The notes under the pieces are model-generated. The model searched no databases and had not been told where the DNA came from. It saw only the letters and a list, made by a program, of their open reading frames with translations. 25,023 nucleotides of DNA from Firmicutes bacterium UBA3932. GTDB taxonomy: Bacteria > Bacillota > Clostridia > Peptostreptococcales > Anaerovoracaceae. Shown here piece after piece: positions 7,110-14,747 of this stretch (position 1 is the first letter of the stretch; the number at the start of each line of letters is the position of its first letter). The stretch covers positions 1 through 25,023 of the forward strand of contig DGEG01000097.1 in assembly GCA_002385825.1 (NCBI GenBank). The letters run 5' to 3'. Made by a program: the position numbers and the translations under genes.

Positions 7110-8582
7110 TTATTTGATGCCTGCAAGGACCTTTGCAAGCTCCTTCTTAGCTTCGATGTTGCCTTGTCTTGCGATCATGATTCTCTGTGCTTGCGGAGAA
7201 CCGGCTCCGTGCATCGATTCGGTTCTGTAGCCTACAGCTGCAGTTCCAAGCGCCATATTCTCGATGAAGCGGAGAATCCTCATCCTGTGCTCTGTGGGAA
7301 CTCCGGAAGCTCCTTTGAAGAACTTGTTGCACAGTTCGCCGATGGTTTCACCCTTCTTGCCGACTTTCAGATCTGACTTGAAGTCCTTCTCTGAAGGCAT
7401 GGTAACCATCAAGCCGCCTGCAATGTCTTCTGCCAGTCTGACAATCTCATAGGGGAATCTGGTGACGTTCTGCTTGCAGACGTTGGCCAAGAGCATATCG
7501 ATCTCGTAGTTTCCTGCCTTTGTCGGATAGCCTTCCGAGGAGCATGCGATGCCGCAGCAGTAAAGTGTTTCGTTGAGATGTGTCATTTCGATGAGTTTAT
7601 CTTTAACGTGAGAAGTTTTGCTGACTCCGTTATAATCTGCCGCCAAAGCAGCTGCGCCGATGAGAACGTCGCCTACGCCAACCTTGCAGCCGCCATAGCT
7701 CTGTCTGTGGTAACCGGCGAATCTCTCAACCAGCATTCCTGCAAAATCCCACTCTTCACACATGAAAACTCTTTCCCAGGGAACAAACACGTCGTCGAAT
7801 ACAACGAGGGCTTCCTGACCACCGAATTCTTTGTTGCCCAGATCCACGTCTGCGCCTTCCTCCAGCTTTCTTGTATCGCATGACTGTCTGCCGTAAATCA
7901 TGAACAGACCTTCAACGTCTGAAGGAACCGCAAAGGATACCGCATAGGCTTTGTCAGCTTCGGGAAGTGAAATAGTGGGCATAATCAGATGCTCGTGAGA
8001 GTTGATGGAACCTGTCTGGTGAGCTTTTGCACCTCTGACTACGATACCGTCATCTCTCTTTTCAACTACATGAACGTAGAGATCGGGATCTTCCTGCTGG
8101 CTGGGAGATTTGGAACGATCGCCCTTGGGATCGGTCATGGCTCCGTCTACCGTAAGATCGTTCTCCTGAACGTATTTCAGATATTCAACAAATCTCTTGT
8201 GATATTCAGTGCCGTATTTCTCGTCAATTTCATATGTAGTGGAATACAAGGCATTGAACGCGTCCATACCTACGCATCTTTGGAAGCAGGAACCGGTCTT
8301 TTGTCCCAAAAGCCTCTGCATCTTAACTTTTTTACGTAAATCATCTGTGCTCTGATGTAAGTGACAGAAACGATTTATAACTTCACCGGTAAGATTGGAT
8401 TTCGCTGTCATGAGATCTGCATATTCTGGATCATGGGCCAGGTCATAAGTCATTTTGACGGAGTTAATGGACGGACGAATAATCGGATGATCAACCCAGT
8501 TGTCCACTTTTTCGCCGAACATATACACTCGCGTTTTGAGTTTCCTCAAACTCTCAATATATTGATCCCCTGTCATCAACAT
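7110..8582 (-). CDS. abfD: 4-hydroxybutyryl-CoA dehydratase / vinylacetyl-CoA delta-isomerase
   Basis: This FAD and [4Fe-4S] enzyme dehydrates 4-hydroxybutyryl-CoA to crotonyl-CoA by a ketyl-radical mechanism and also isomerises vinylacetyl-CoA. The cluster ligands known from the C. aminobutyricum structure are all at the same numbers: Cys99 and Cys103 in GSCFQRC, His292 in AGYHRQSYGG and Cys299 in GGCKVG. The length of 490 residues is also the same. It shares the acyl-CoA dehydrogenase-like fold with 4-hydroxyphenylacetate 3-monooxygenase, but the Cys/His ligands exclude that reading. AAAGGAG lies 10 nt before the ATG at 8582; a second in-frame ATG is at 8576. It is the first gene behind the sigma-54-like promoter and starts the abfD-small protein-abfT-dehydrogenase series. 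Confidence 0.97.
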   Translation of the reverse strand: MLMTGDQYIESLRKLKTRVYMFGEKVDNWVDHPIIRPSINSVKMTYDLAHDPEYADLMTAKSNLTGEVINRFCHLHQSTDDLRKKVKMQRLLGQKTGSCFQRCVGMDAFNALYSTTYEIDEKYGTEYHKRFVEYLKYVQENDLTVDGAMTDPKGDRSKSPSQQEDPDLYVHVVEKRDDGIVVRGAKAHQTGSINSHEHLIMPTISLPEADKAYAVSFAVPSDVEGLFMIYGRQSCDTRKLEEGADVDLGNKEFGGQEALVVFDDVFVPWERVFMCEEWDFAGMLVERFAGYHRQSYGGCKVGVGDVLIGAAALAADYNGVSKTSHVKDKLIEMTHLNETLYCCGIACSSEGYPTKAGNYEIDMLLANVCKQNVTRFPYEIVRLAEDIAGGLMVTMPSEKDFKSDLKVGKKGETIGELCNKFFKGASGVPTEHRMRILRFIENMALGTAAVGYRTESMHGAGSPQAQRIMIARQGNIEAKKELAKVLAGIK

Positions 8583-8650
8583 TTTTCATCCACTCCTTTT
8601 CTTATTCTTTATATATGACAACAGTAGCTATTAAACACCATATTAATTAT

Positions 8651-8667
8651 ATGCAATTCTTGTGCCA
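8651..8667 (-). promoter_or_regulatory. Sigma-54 (-24/-12) promoter of abfD
   Basis: On the minus strand the element reads TGGCAC, five bases, then TTGCAT, with exactly 10 bases between the invariant GG and GC. This is the spacing and sequence of the canonical sigma-54 site (TGGCACG-N4-TTGCW). The start would be near 8640, giving a leader of about 58 nt before abfD. No bacterial enhancer-binding activator gene is in the window. Confidence 0.72.
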
Positions 8668-8684
8668 TAAAAACAAGAAATACA

Positions 8685-8963
8685 CTACACTTCCTTGCGC
8701 AATATCTTCTTAGCCATGTCTATCAGGTCATCGCTTACAGAGGTGTCTAAAACTACGTCTTCCAGCTCTGGAAGGGCTTCCATCAGAATCTGTTTAACCA
8801 CATCTTCGATGGTATATTGAGCAGAAGGGCAACTGCCGCAGGCTCCGGTCATTCTCACTTTTGCGACATTATTCTCAAGCGCTGTAAGCTCTGCACCGCC
8901 GTAATGCCTTGCCAGCAGCGGGTTAACCTTCTCTTCCAGCAGCTGTTTAATGCGTTCCTCCAA
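8685..8963 (-). CDS. NifU-like Fe-S scaffold protein (NifU C-terminal domain)
   Basis: The protein of about 92 residues is a stand-alone NifU C-terminal domain, which holds a transient [4Fe-4S] cluster between two subunits and passes it to apo-enzymes. The signature is MTGACGSCPSAQ with Cys42 and Cys45. I choose the TTG at 8963 because GGAGGTGA lies 5 nt upstream of it; a longer reading from 9011 would begin on the -35 box of the promoter and is rejected. It is 102 nt upstream of abfD in the same direction. Cluster delivery to AbfD and to the Stn-like complex next door is a reasonable inference. The family is widespread, so the location could also be chance. Confidence 0.85.
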   Translation of the reverse strand: MEERIKQLLEEKVNPLLARHYGGAELTALENNVAKVRMTGACGSCPSAQYTIEDVVKQILMEALPELEDVVLDTSVSDDLIDMAKKILRKEV

Positions 8964-8982
8964 ACAAATCACCTCCATTACT

Positions 8983-9011
8983 AGTATAGTTTTTATACCC
9001 GCAATATTCAA
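8983..9011 (-). promoter_or_regulatory. Sigma-A-like promoter of the nifU-like gene
   Basis: On the minus strand TTGAAT (9011-9006) and TATACT (8988-8983) are separated by 17 bp. Transcription would begin near 8976, about 13 nt before the TTG start, with the GGAGGTGA ribosome site right at the 5' end of the message. Confidence 0.55.
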
Positions 9012-9249
9012 GTGGAAACAAATATGTAAAATTATATTATAATTGTTAAATTGTTATTAATTGTTTATTATTTTATAGGGTGCATTTTGTTATATTTCTA
9101 TATATTTTGTTGCGTATTGGAAATATATTTCCGGTTTTCGGAAATATGTGACGTCAATGTGACGTTACATGTGTCAATTCAGGACATTAAAATACAATCT
9201 TTTGTCGCATCGGGCGCCATATTTGCCCTTAGATTTGTCCGGGCGCAAA
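9012..9249. other. Gene-free, AT-rich stretch with symmetric elements
   Basis: No convincing gene is found between the nifU promoter and the 3' end of the stnABC operon. The stretch contains an AT-rich block (9026-9118), a palindrome GGAAATATATTTCC (9119-9132), an overlapping 9-bp hairpin (9125-9133 with 9139-9147, loop GTTTT), a perfect TGACGTCA (9149-9156) and a direct repeat ATGTGACGT at 9146-9154 and 9157-9165. The elements suggest protein binding sites, but what binds is unknown. Confidence 0.5.
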
Positions 9250-9278
9250 ACAGCCACGGGATCTGTCCCCGTAGCTGT
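9247..9278 (-). terminator. Probable terminator of the stnABC operon
   Basis: An 11-bp stem (9250-9260 with 9268-9278, one non-Watson-Crick position) with a 7-nt loop lies 22 nt after the stnC stop. On the minus strand it runs into TTTT (9250-9247) and then GC-rich sequence, so the T-run is short. Confidence 0.55.
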
Positions 9279-9299
9279 TATTATTATATTCCACTATGT

Positions 9300-12290
9300 T
9301 TATTTTATCAGCATTGACCCTTCTTTTTCTATGGTCTCGTAGCTCATATCTTTATAAGCAGGCACCTTTTCGCCCAATGCCCGGAAGACATCTTCCGCAG
9401 ACTGTAATCCGGTCTTCTCTCCGAGCTGCGCCAGCAATAAACCTAAGATCTTGCTATCCGCCAGCGCCACTCCGGGGGCCTGAACAGCCTTGCGTATCCG
9501 CTGTACGCGACCTTCCATATTGGTAAAGGTTCCATTGGCTTCCGCAAAGGCCGCCGCCGGCAGAACAACATGAGCCAGTTTCGCCGTCTCGTTGAGGATG
9601 ATATCCTGCACCACTATGAAGTCGCATTGCTTCAAAGCCTCTTCCGCGCCATCGACTTTCTTTTCCTCGTCCAGAGGATTTTCTCCCATCAGGTAAAGCG
9701 ACTTTATCTTTCCGGTCTTCAAAGCGTCAAGAACCTTACTGTTCTTCATTGGCACGACTTTTATACCTTCCGCCGCTTTTGCTCCCGAAGCTCTGCAAAT
9801 CGCTTCCGCTCCTTTGCCCTGATCCGTGGAAGCATCTGCAAAAACAGCTGTTTCCTGCCACTCAGGTTCTTTTCCGGTAACAGCTTCTACCAATTTATTC
9901 AGCATGAATTTCGCTTCATTGCTGACCATGTGCCCGGCAAAGGCTGCGAATGCTTCGGCTTCGTTACCGTCTCTCAGGGCGGAAAGCTTCGAGGCGATGA
10001 CATCTATAGCTTCTTCCCATGAAACTTCCACCAGTTTGCCGTCTTTTCTGACCAGGGGCTTGCTCAGTCTGTCTTCAGCATACAGCTTCCGGTAACCGAA
10101 CTTGCCCTTGACGCAGAGAAGTCCTTTATTTGAATCACCGAAGGCCGGTTCCACGCCCACCACCTTAGTGCCGTTTAGCTTGAGATCCATCTGACAGCCT
10201 ACTCCGCACTCCGTACAGGTGGTGCAAAGGGGAGTTGTTTCAAGGGGTATGGGTTTTGTATGGTCAACCTTGGGCAACAGCGCCCCTACCGGGCAGAGGC
10301 TGATGCAGTTGCCGCAGTTGATGCAGCCCGACTGCTCCAGGGGATTCTCCAGGGCCGGTTGCACCGTCGTATCAAATCCTCTCTTAACAAGTCCCAAAGC
10401 TGTAACTCCCATGACTTCATGGCAAACGCGCACACAAAGTCCGCACAGGATGCACTTGTTGGGATCCCGCACCACGTAAGGATGATCGTCGTGGAATTCC
10501 AAGCGGTTGATCTCTCCGGCCAGCCGGTCAGGTTTCACATCGTATTGATTTGCGTAATCATACAGCTTGCACTCGAAGTATTTGCCACAGCCGCATTCCA
10601 GGCACCTGCTGCCTTCATACTCGGCGTCGGCAGGCGGATACCCGGCAACGATTTCTTTGAAGTTGTCCTTTCTCTCCTCAGGGCTCAACATGCCCATCTT
10701 AGGACGGCAGAGCCGCTCTCTGTCTTCAAAGGTCTTTTCGTCGATATCGTCTCTTTCCACCACATAGGGTTTGCGATAGCGGATCTTCTCTCCGGAAAGA
10801 TAAGCATCGATGATATCAACGGATTTCACCGCATCGGCAATGGCTTCCACAGCTATGGATATCTTGTCGTTGCCGCAGTCTCCTCCGGCAAAAACGCCTT
10901 CCATGCTGGTCATGAAGGTTTCGGGATCGTAAACGAATCCTTTCTTCCTGGTCAGGTCCAGACCGTCAAAACCACTGGGATCTACCGCCTGACCGATGGC
11001 CAATATCACATTGTCCACATCCAGTATTTCCGTCTCTCCTTCCACCGGAACAGGGGCTCTCCTGCCGCTTTCATCCGGCTCGCCCAGCTTCATGACCTGC
11101 AGCTTGATCTGCTTCACATGGCCATTTTCATCCTTGATGATTTCCAGAGGATTTCTCAGGTTCTTAAAGATTACTCCTTCTTCCTCCGCCTCATCTATCT
11201 CGATTTGATCCGCAGGCATTTCGTCCTTGGTTCGCCTGTAGATATTGTAAACCTTCTTGCCGAGCCGTATGGCCGTACGGCAGGCATCCATGGCCGTATT
11301 TCCGCCGCCTACTACGGCTACCACATCACCCAGCTCCACTTCTTCCTTCTTGATGACCTTGCGCAGGAAATCGATTCCGCCCAGGACACCTTCTGCATCT
11401 TCGCCGGGACATCCGGTTCCCGTAGATACCCAAGCCCCTACTCCGAGAGCCACCGCGTCAAAATTCTTGCGGATTTCCTCGAAGGAAATATCCTTTCCCA
11501 CATGGGTATTCGGCTTGAGGACAATACCCATCTTTTCGAGCTGGGCAACCTCGCCATCCACTATTTCCTTAGGCAGCCTGTATTGGGGGATACCGTAGCG
11601 AAGCATGCCGCCGAAGTGAGGCATGGATTCAAATACGGTAACTGCGTGTCCTTTTTGTCTCAAATAATAGGCTACTGAAAGCCCGTAGGGGCCGCCGCCT
11701 ATGACCGCAACTTTTTTGCCTGTTTCGGGAGCCACCGGAGGAATATATGGATCGTCCCCTTCCATATCCGCCGCAAAGCGCTTCAGCCAGGCGATGGATA
11801 CGGGTTCATCCACAAGCTGCCTCCTGCAGTGGTCTTCACAAGGGTGAGGACACACCCTGCCGATGCATCCCGGAAGGGGGATCCTTTCCTTTATCAGCTT
11901 TACAGCCTCCCTGTATTCGCCGTTGGCGATGAGTCCCACATAGCCCTGGCAATCGGTTCCCGCAGGGCAATTGAGCGCACAAGGAGGTCTGCAATCTCCT
12001 ACGTGATTGGAGAGCAATAGCTCCAGGTTTGTCTTCCTGGATTCTAATACTCGATCTGTCTTTGTATTTACTACCATGTCGGGTGCGATCAAGGTAGCGC
12101 AGGCTTTCACCATTTTGGGATTGCCTTCCACCTCGACTACACAGATGCCGCAGGCGCCGTAAATCTCCACTCTGTCATCGTAGCAGAGGGTAGGAATGTC
12201 TATTCCGTTGTTTCTTGCAACGTCCAGGATCGTCTGGCCGGGCTGGCCCAGGCATTCCTTTCCGTCAATCGTAATCTTTATGTTCTCCAT
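9300..12290 (-). CDS. stnC: Stn-type transhydrogenase large subunit (2Fe-2S / NfnB-GltD-like / ferredoxin / truncated MopB fusion)
   Basis: This 996-residue soluble subunit probably carries the NADP(H) site of a three-subunit transhydrogenase. In order: a [2Fe-2S] domain (Cys36, 47, 50, 64); a GltD/NfnB-type cluster segment (Cys100, 104, 108, 114 and 142, 147, 151, 155); an FAD/NADPH oxidoreductase with GGGPYGL at 198-204 and a second dinucleotide loop GGGNTAMDAC at 328-337; a short Cys group (563, 566, 568, 574); a two-cluster ferredoxin domain (Cys613-623 and Cys656-666); and a molybdopterin-oxidoreductase-like Fe4S4 motif (Cys692, 695, 699, 726) followed by only about 270 residues. The catalytic Sec/Cys region of formate dehydrogenase is absent, so it is not one. 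The layout matches the Sporomusa-type Nfn (Stn) family; a different NAD(P)H:ferredoxin role cannot be excluded. It follows stnB by 13 nt behind a good ribosome site. Confidence 0.75.
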   Translation of the reverse strand: MENIKITIDGKECLGQPGQTILDVARNNGIDIPTLCYDDRVEIYGACGICVVEVEGNPKMVKACATLIAPDMVVNTKTDRVLESRKTNLELLLSNHVGDCRPPCALNCPAGTDCQGYVGLIANGEYREAVKLIKERIPLPGCIGRVCPHPCEDHCRRQLVDEPVSIAWLKRFAADMEGDDPYIPPVAPETGKKVAVIGGGPYGLSVAYYLRQKGHAVTVFESMPHFGGMLRYGIPQYRLPKEIVDGEVAQLEKMGIVLKPNTHVGKDISFEEIRKNFDAVALGVGAWVSTGTGCPGEDAEGVLGGIDFLRKVIKKEEVELGDVVAVVGGGNTAMDACRTAIRLGKKVYNIYRRTKDEMPADQIEIDEAEEEGVIFKNLRNPLEIIKDENGHVKQIKLQVMKLGEPDESGRRAPVPVEGETEILDVDNVILAIGQAVDPSGFDGLDLTRKKGFVYDPETFMTSMEGVFAGGDCGNDKISIAVEAIADAVKSVDIIDAYLSGEKIRYRKPYVVERDDIDEKTFEDRERLCRPKMGMLSPEERKDNFKEIVAGYPPADAEYEGSRCLECGCGKYFECKLYDYANQYDVKPDRLAGEINRLEFHDDHPYVVRDPNKCILCGLCVRVCHEVMGVTALGLVKRGFDTTVQPALENPLEQSGCINCGNCISLCPVGALLPKVDHTKPIPLETTPLCTTCTECGVGCQMDLKLNGTKVVGVEPAFGDSNKGLLCVKGKFGYRKLYAEDRLSKPLVRKDGKLVEVSWEEAIDVIASKLSALRDGNEAEAFAAFAGHMVSNEAKFMLNKLVEAVTGKEPEWQETAVFADASTDQGKGAEAICRASGAKAAEGIKVVPMKNSKVLDALKTGKIKSLYLMGENPLDEEKKVDGAEEALKQCDFIVVQDIILNETAKLAHVVLPAAAFAEANGTFTNMEGRVQRIRKAVQAPGVALADSKILGLLLAQLGEKTGLQSAEDVFRALGEKVPAYKDMSYETIEKEGSMLIK

Positions 12291-12303
12291 TTTATCCTCT
12301 CCT

Positions 12304-14058
12304 CTAGTCTCTCAGGATGGCGTTGAATTTGCACACTTCTTCGCACTTGCCACATTTTATGCACTTTTCCTGATCGATAACATGTTTCTCCTTGACCTTT
12401 CCGCTGATGGCATTCACTGGACATTTCCGCGCACAGAGCGTACATCCTGTGCAGTTATCAAGTATTGTAAAGGTTAACAGAGCCGTGCATGAATGAGCTG
12501 TGCACTTGCGCTTATATATATGATCTTCATACTCGTTTCTGAAGTAGCGGATTGTAGTCAAAATTGGATTGGGCGCAGTCTGACCCAGCCCGCACATGGA
12601 ACCGTCCTTGACCTTTTGCGCCAGTTCTTCCAAAAGCTCTATATCTCCGTCTCTACCTTCGCCCCGGGTGATCCTTTCCAGGATTTCCAGCATCCGCTTG
12701 GTGCCGATACGGCAGTAATTACACTTTCCGCAGGACTCCTTCCTGGTGAAGTCAAGGAAATACCTGGCCATATCCACCATACAGGTATTTTCATCCATGA
12801 CGATCATTCCGCCGGATCCCACGATGGCGCCGGTTTTTGTGATGGATTCATAGTCCACCGGCGTGTCTGCCAGGTCTGCGGGTATGCAGCCTCCTGATGG
12901 GCCTCCCATCTGCACGGCCTTAAATTCCTTATCATTTTTAATGCCGCCGCCGATTTCAAAGATAACGTCCTTGATGGGAAGTCCCATGGGAACTTCCACA
13001 AGGCCGCCTCTCTTGATCTTGCCGGCCAGAGCGAATACTTTAGTTCCTTTGCTCTTTTCCGTGCCCAGGGCTGCGAAAGCCTCTCCGCCGTTGGCTATGA
13101 TGAAAGGTACGTTGGCAAAGGTCTCTACGTTGTTGATATTTGTGGGTTTACCCCAGAAGCCTTTCTGTGCCGGGAAAGGCGGCTTAAGCCTGGGCATGCC
13201 TCTTTCGCCTTCAAGAGACGCAATGAGGGCGGTCTCTTCACCGCAGACGAAAGCCCCTGCGCCGGCTTTGATGCGAAGATCGAAAGAAAAACCGCTTCCC
13301 AGGATATTCTTACCCAAGTAGCCTTTTTCTCTGGCTTGCTCCATGGCAATCTCCAGGCGAGAAATGGCAAGGGGATATTCCGCTCTTACGTAGATAACCC
13401 CTTCCGATGCACCGATGGCGTAGGCACCGATGATCATTCCTTCCAGAAGGGAATGGGGATCTCCTTCCAGAATGCTCCTGTCCATGAAAGCGCCGGGATC
13501 TCCCTCGTCCGCATTGCACACCATATATTTCTGATCGGCTTCATTCTGCCTTGCCGCATTCCATTTAAACCATGTGGGGAAACCGGCACCGCCTCTTCCT
13601 CTGAGCCCCGATATCTTCATCTCTTCGATTACTTCTTCAGGCGTCATGGAAGTCAAAGCTTTCTTTGTTGCTTGATAGCCTCCCGCATTAATGTACTCTT
13701 CGATTCTCTCCGGATTGATCACTCCACAATTGCGAAGCACAATTTTTTTCTGCTTTGACTGGAAACCCTGATCCACTTCAGGAATTCCGTATTCCCACAC
13801 GGGTTCGCCGCCCACGATATGCCTGTTTACAATATCGGAAACCTTGTCCGGCTGTACCTTGACATACCGGATCTCCAGATTTCCTTCATCATCGTAAACG
13901 TCTACGATGGGCTCCAGATAACAGCTGCCGATGCAGCCTGTTTTTTCTATTTCCACATTCGAAAGCCCCAAATGGGCCAACTGCCTGGCAAATTCATCCG
14001 CAGTCTTCCTTGCGCCGGTAGCGACGCCGCAACTACCCTGTCCCACTAATATTTTCAT
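12304..14058 (-). CDS. stnB: Stn/HydB-type NADH-binding flavoprotein subunit (NuoF-like)
   Basis: The 584-residue protein holds FMN, binds NADH and is the probable site of flavin-based electron bifurcation. Order of domains: an N-terminal thioredoxin-like Fe-S domain (Cys10, Cys42, Cys46; a fourth ligand is not obvious), the 51-kDa NADH/FMN fold with GLRGRGGAGFP (151-161) and CNADEGDPGAF (181-191), an SLBB region, the NuoF-type [4Fe-4S] site CGKCNYC plus a later Cys, and a C-terminal two-cluster ferredoxin domain (CTGCTLC and CIKCGKC). This is the HydB/HndC layout. Its start overlaps the stnA stop by 4 nt (ATGA), indicating translational coupling. HydB of an electron-bifurcating hydrogenase is the alternative; no hydrogenase catalytic subunit is adjacent, and an NfnB-like fusion follows instead. 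Confidence 0.85.
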   Translation of the reverse strand: MKILVGQGSCGVATGARKTADEFARQLAHLGLSNVEIEKTGCIGSCYLEPIVDVYDDEGNLEIRYVKVQPDKVSDIVNRHIVGGEPVWEYGIPEVDQGFQSKQKKIVLRNCGVINPERIEEYINAGGYQATKKALTSMTPEEVIEEMKISGLRGRGGAGFPTWFKWNAARQNEADQKYMVCNADEGDPGAFMDRSILEGDPHSLLEGMIIGAYAIGASEGVIYVRAEYPLAISRLEIAMEQAREKGYLGKNILGSGFSFDLRIKAGAGAFVCGEETALIASLEGERGMPRLKPPFPAQKGFWGKPTNINNVETFANVPFIIANGGEAFAALGTEKSKGTKVFALAGKIKRGGLVEVPMGLPIKDVIFEIGGGIKNDKEFKAVQMGGPSGGCIPADLADTPVDYESITKTGAIVGSGGMIVMDENTCMVDMARYFLDFTRKESCGKCNYCRIGTKRMLEILERITRGEGRDGDIELLEELAQKVKDGSMCGLGQTAPNPILTTIRYFRNEYEDHIYKRKCTAHSCTALLTFTILDNCTGCTLCARKCPVNAISGKVKEKHVIDQEKCIKCGKCEEVCKFNAILRD

Positions 14059-14591
14059 TGCGCGACCTCCTGCTCTCTCTTCCTTATCTCACGGAGGATC
14101 GACTTGACCGAGTCCTTAGTCAGATTCCCGTAAGTCTCGTCCCCTTCCTTGTTTCTTATCATCATTACCGGAGCCAAACTGCAGCAACCGAGACATGCAA
14201 CGTTGTTCAATGTAAAGATGCCGTCTTCTGTAGTCTCTCCGTCTCCGATTGACAGTTCTTCCGTAATTGCCTCTTCGATCATATCCGCACCGTTTACATG
14301 ACATGCGGTGCCTTTGCATAACATGATGAGATTCTTTCCGATAGGTGATAATCTAAACTGGGTATAGAACGTGGCCACTCCATATATCTGCGCCGGTTTT
14401 AAACCTGTTCTTTCGGATATATAATTAATTGCATCCATTGATAAATATCCATAAATATCCTGAGCCCTCTGCAAGATTGTGATCAGGCTGCCGGGTATTT
14501 TGGCATATTCGTCAAGCACCGGTTCCAATTCACTGAAATCGGGTTTGTCGCAACCACCGTTACAGTAGCACCCGCCGTTCTCCAACGTCAT
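14055..14591 (-). CDS. stnA: Stn/HydC-type [2Fe-2S] subunit (NuoE-like)
   Basis: The 178-residue protein is a 24-kDa NuoE/HydC-like electron carrier. Its [2Fe-2S] ligands are Cys92 and Cys97 (CKGTAC) and Cys133 and Cys137 (CLGCC) in the thioredoxin-like C-terminal half; residues 20-80 form the usual helical N-terminal domain. Ahead of this sits an extra Cys group at residues 8, 10 and 14 that is not part of the standard ligand set. It is the first gene of the operon, with AAAGGAGG upstream of the ATG and a promoter near 14685-14712. It would pass electrons to or from the StnB flavin. Confidence 0.85.
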   Translation of the reverse strand: MTLENGGCYCNGGCDKPDFSELEPVLDEYAKIPGSLITILQRAQDIYGYLSMDAINYISERTGLKPAQIYGVATFYTQFRLSPIGKNLIMLCKGTACHVNGADMIEEAITEELSIGDGETTEDGIFTLNNVACLGCCSLAPVMMIRNKEGDETYGNLTKDSVKSILREIRKREQEVAQ

Positions 14592-14684
14592 TTTCTTTCC
14601 TCCTTTATAGGCAAATATGAGTCAAAAACATGCCTGAATATGTCTTTCGCTTTGCAAAAAATTCGTTCAGAAGTCAACACTATT

Positions 14685-14712
14685 ATTATAAATCAAACTA
14701 GTAAATAATCAA
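14685..14712 (-). promoter_or_regulatory. Sigma-A-like promoter of the stnABC operon
   Basis: On the minus strand TTGATT (14712-14707) and TATAAT (14690-14685) are separated by 16 bp. The predicted start near 14678 gives a leader of about 87 nt before stnA. No clear riboswitch or attenuator fold was seen in the leader. Confidence 0.55.
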
Positions 14713-14747
14713 CCTTATTCGAAGGACTTTGGCAAATTACTACAATT

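Noticed and set aside
9051..9317. Possible 88-residue plus-strand protein in the gap between nifU and stnC
   Set aside because: It has no good ribosome site, is composed of AT-rich noise around palindromic elements and the stnC terminator, and runs into the stnC 3' end.
10260..11678. Open frame of 472 codons on the plus strand opposite the large Stn subunit
   Set aside because: It lies wholly antisense to a clearly recognised gene, shows no family motif, and is explained by the codon bias of the real gene.
9300..12290. Reading the 996-residue protein as formate dehydrogenase alpha subunit
   Set aside because: The molybdopterin-like part is too short and lacks the catalytic Sec/Cys region; the NfnB-like module and partner genes point to a transhydrogenase.
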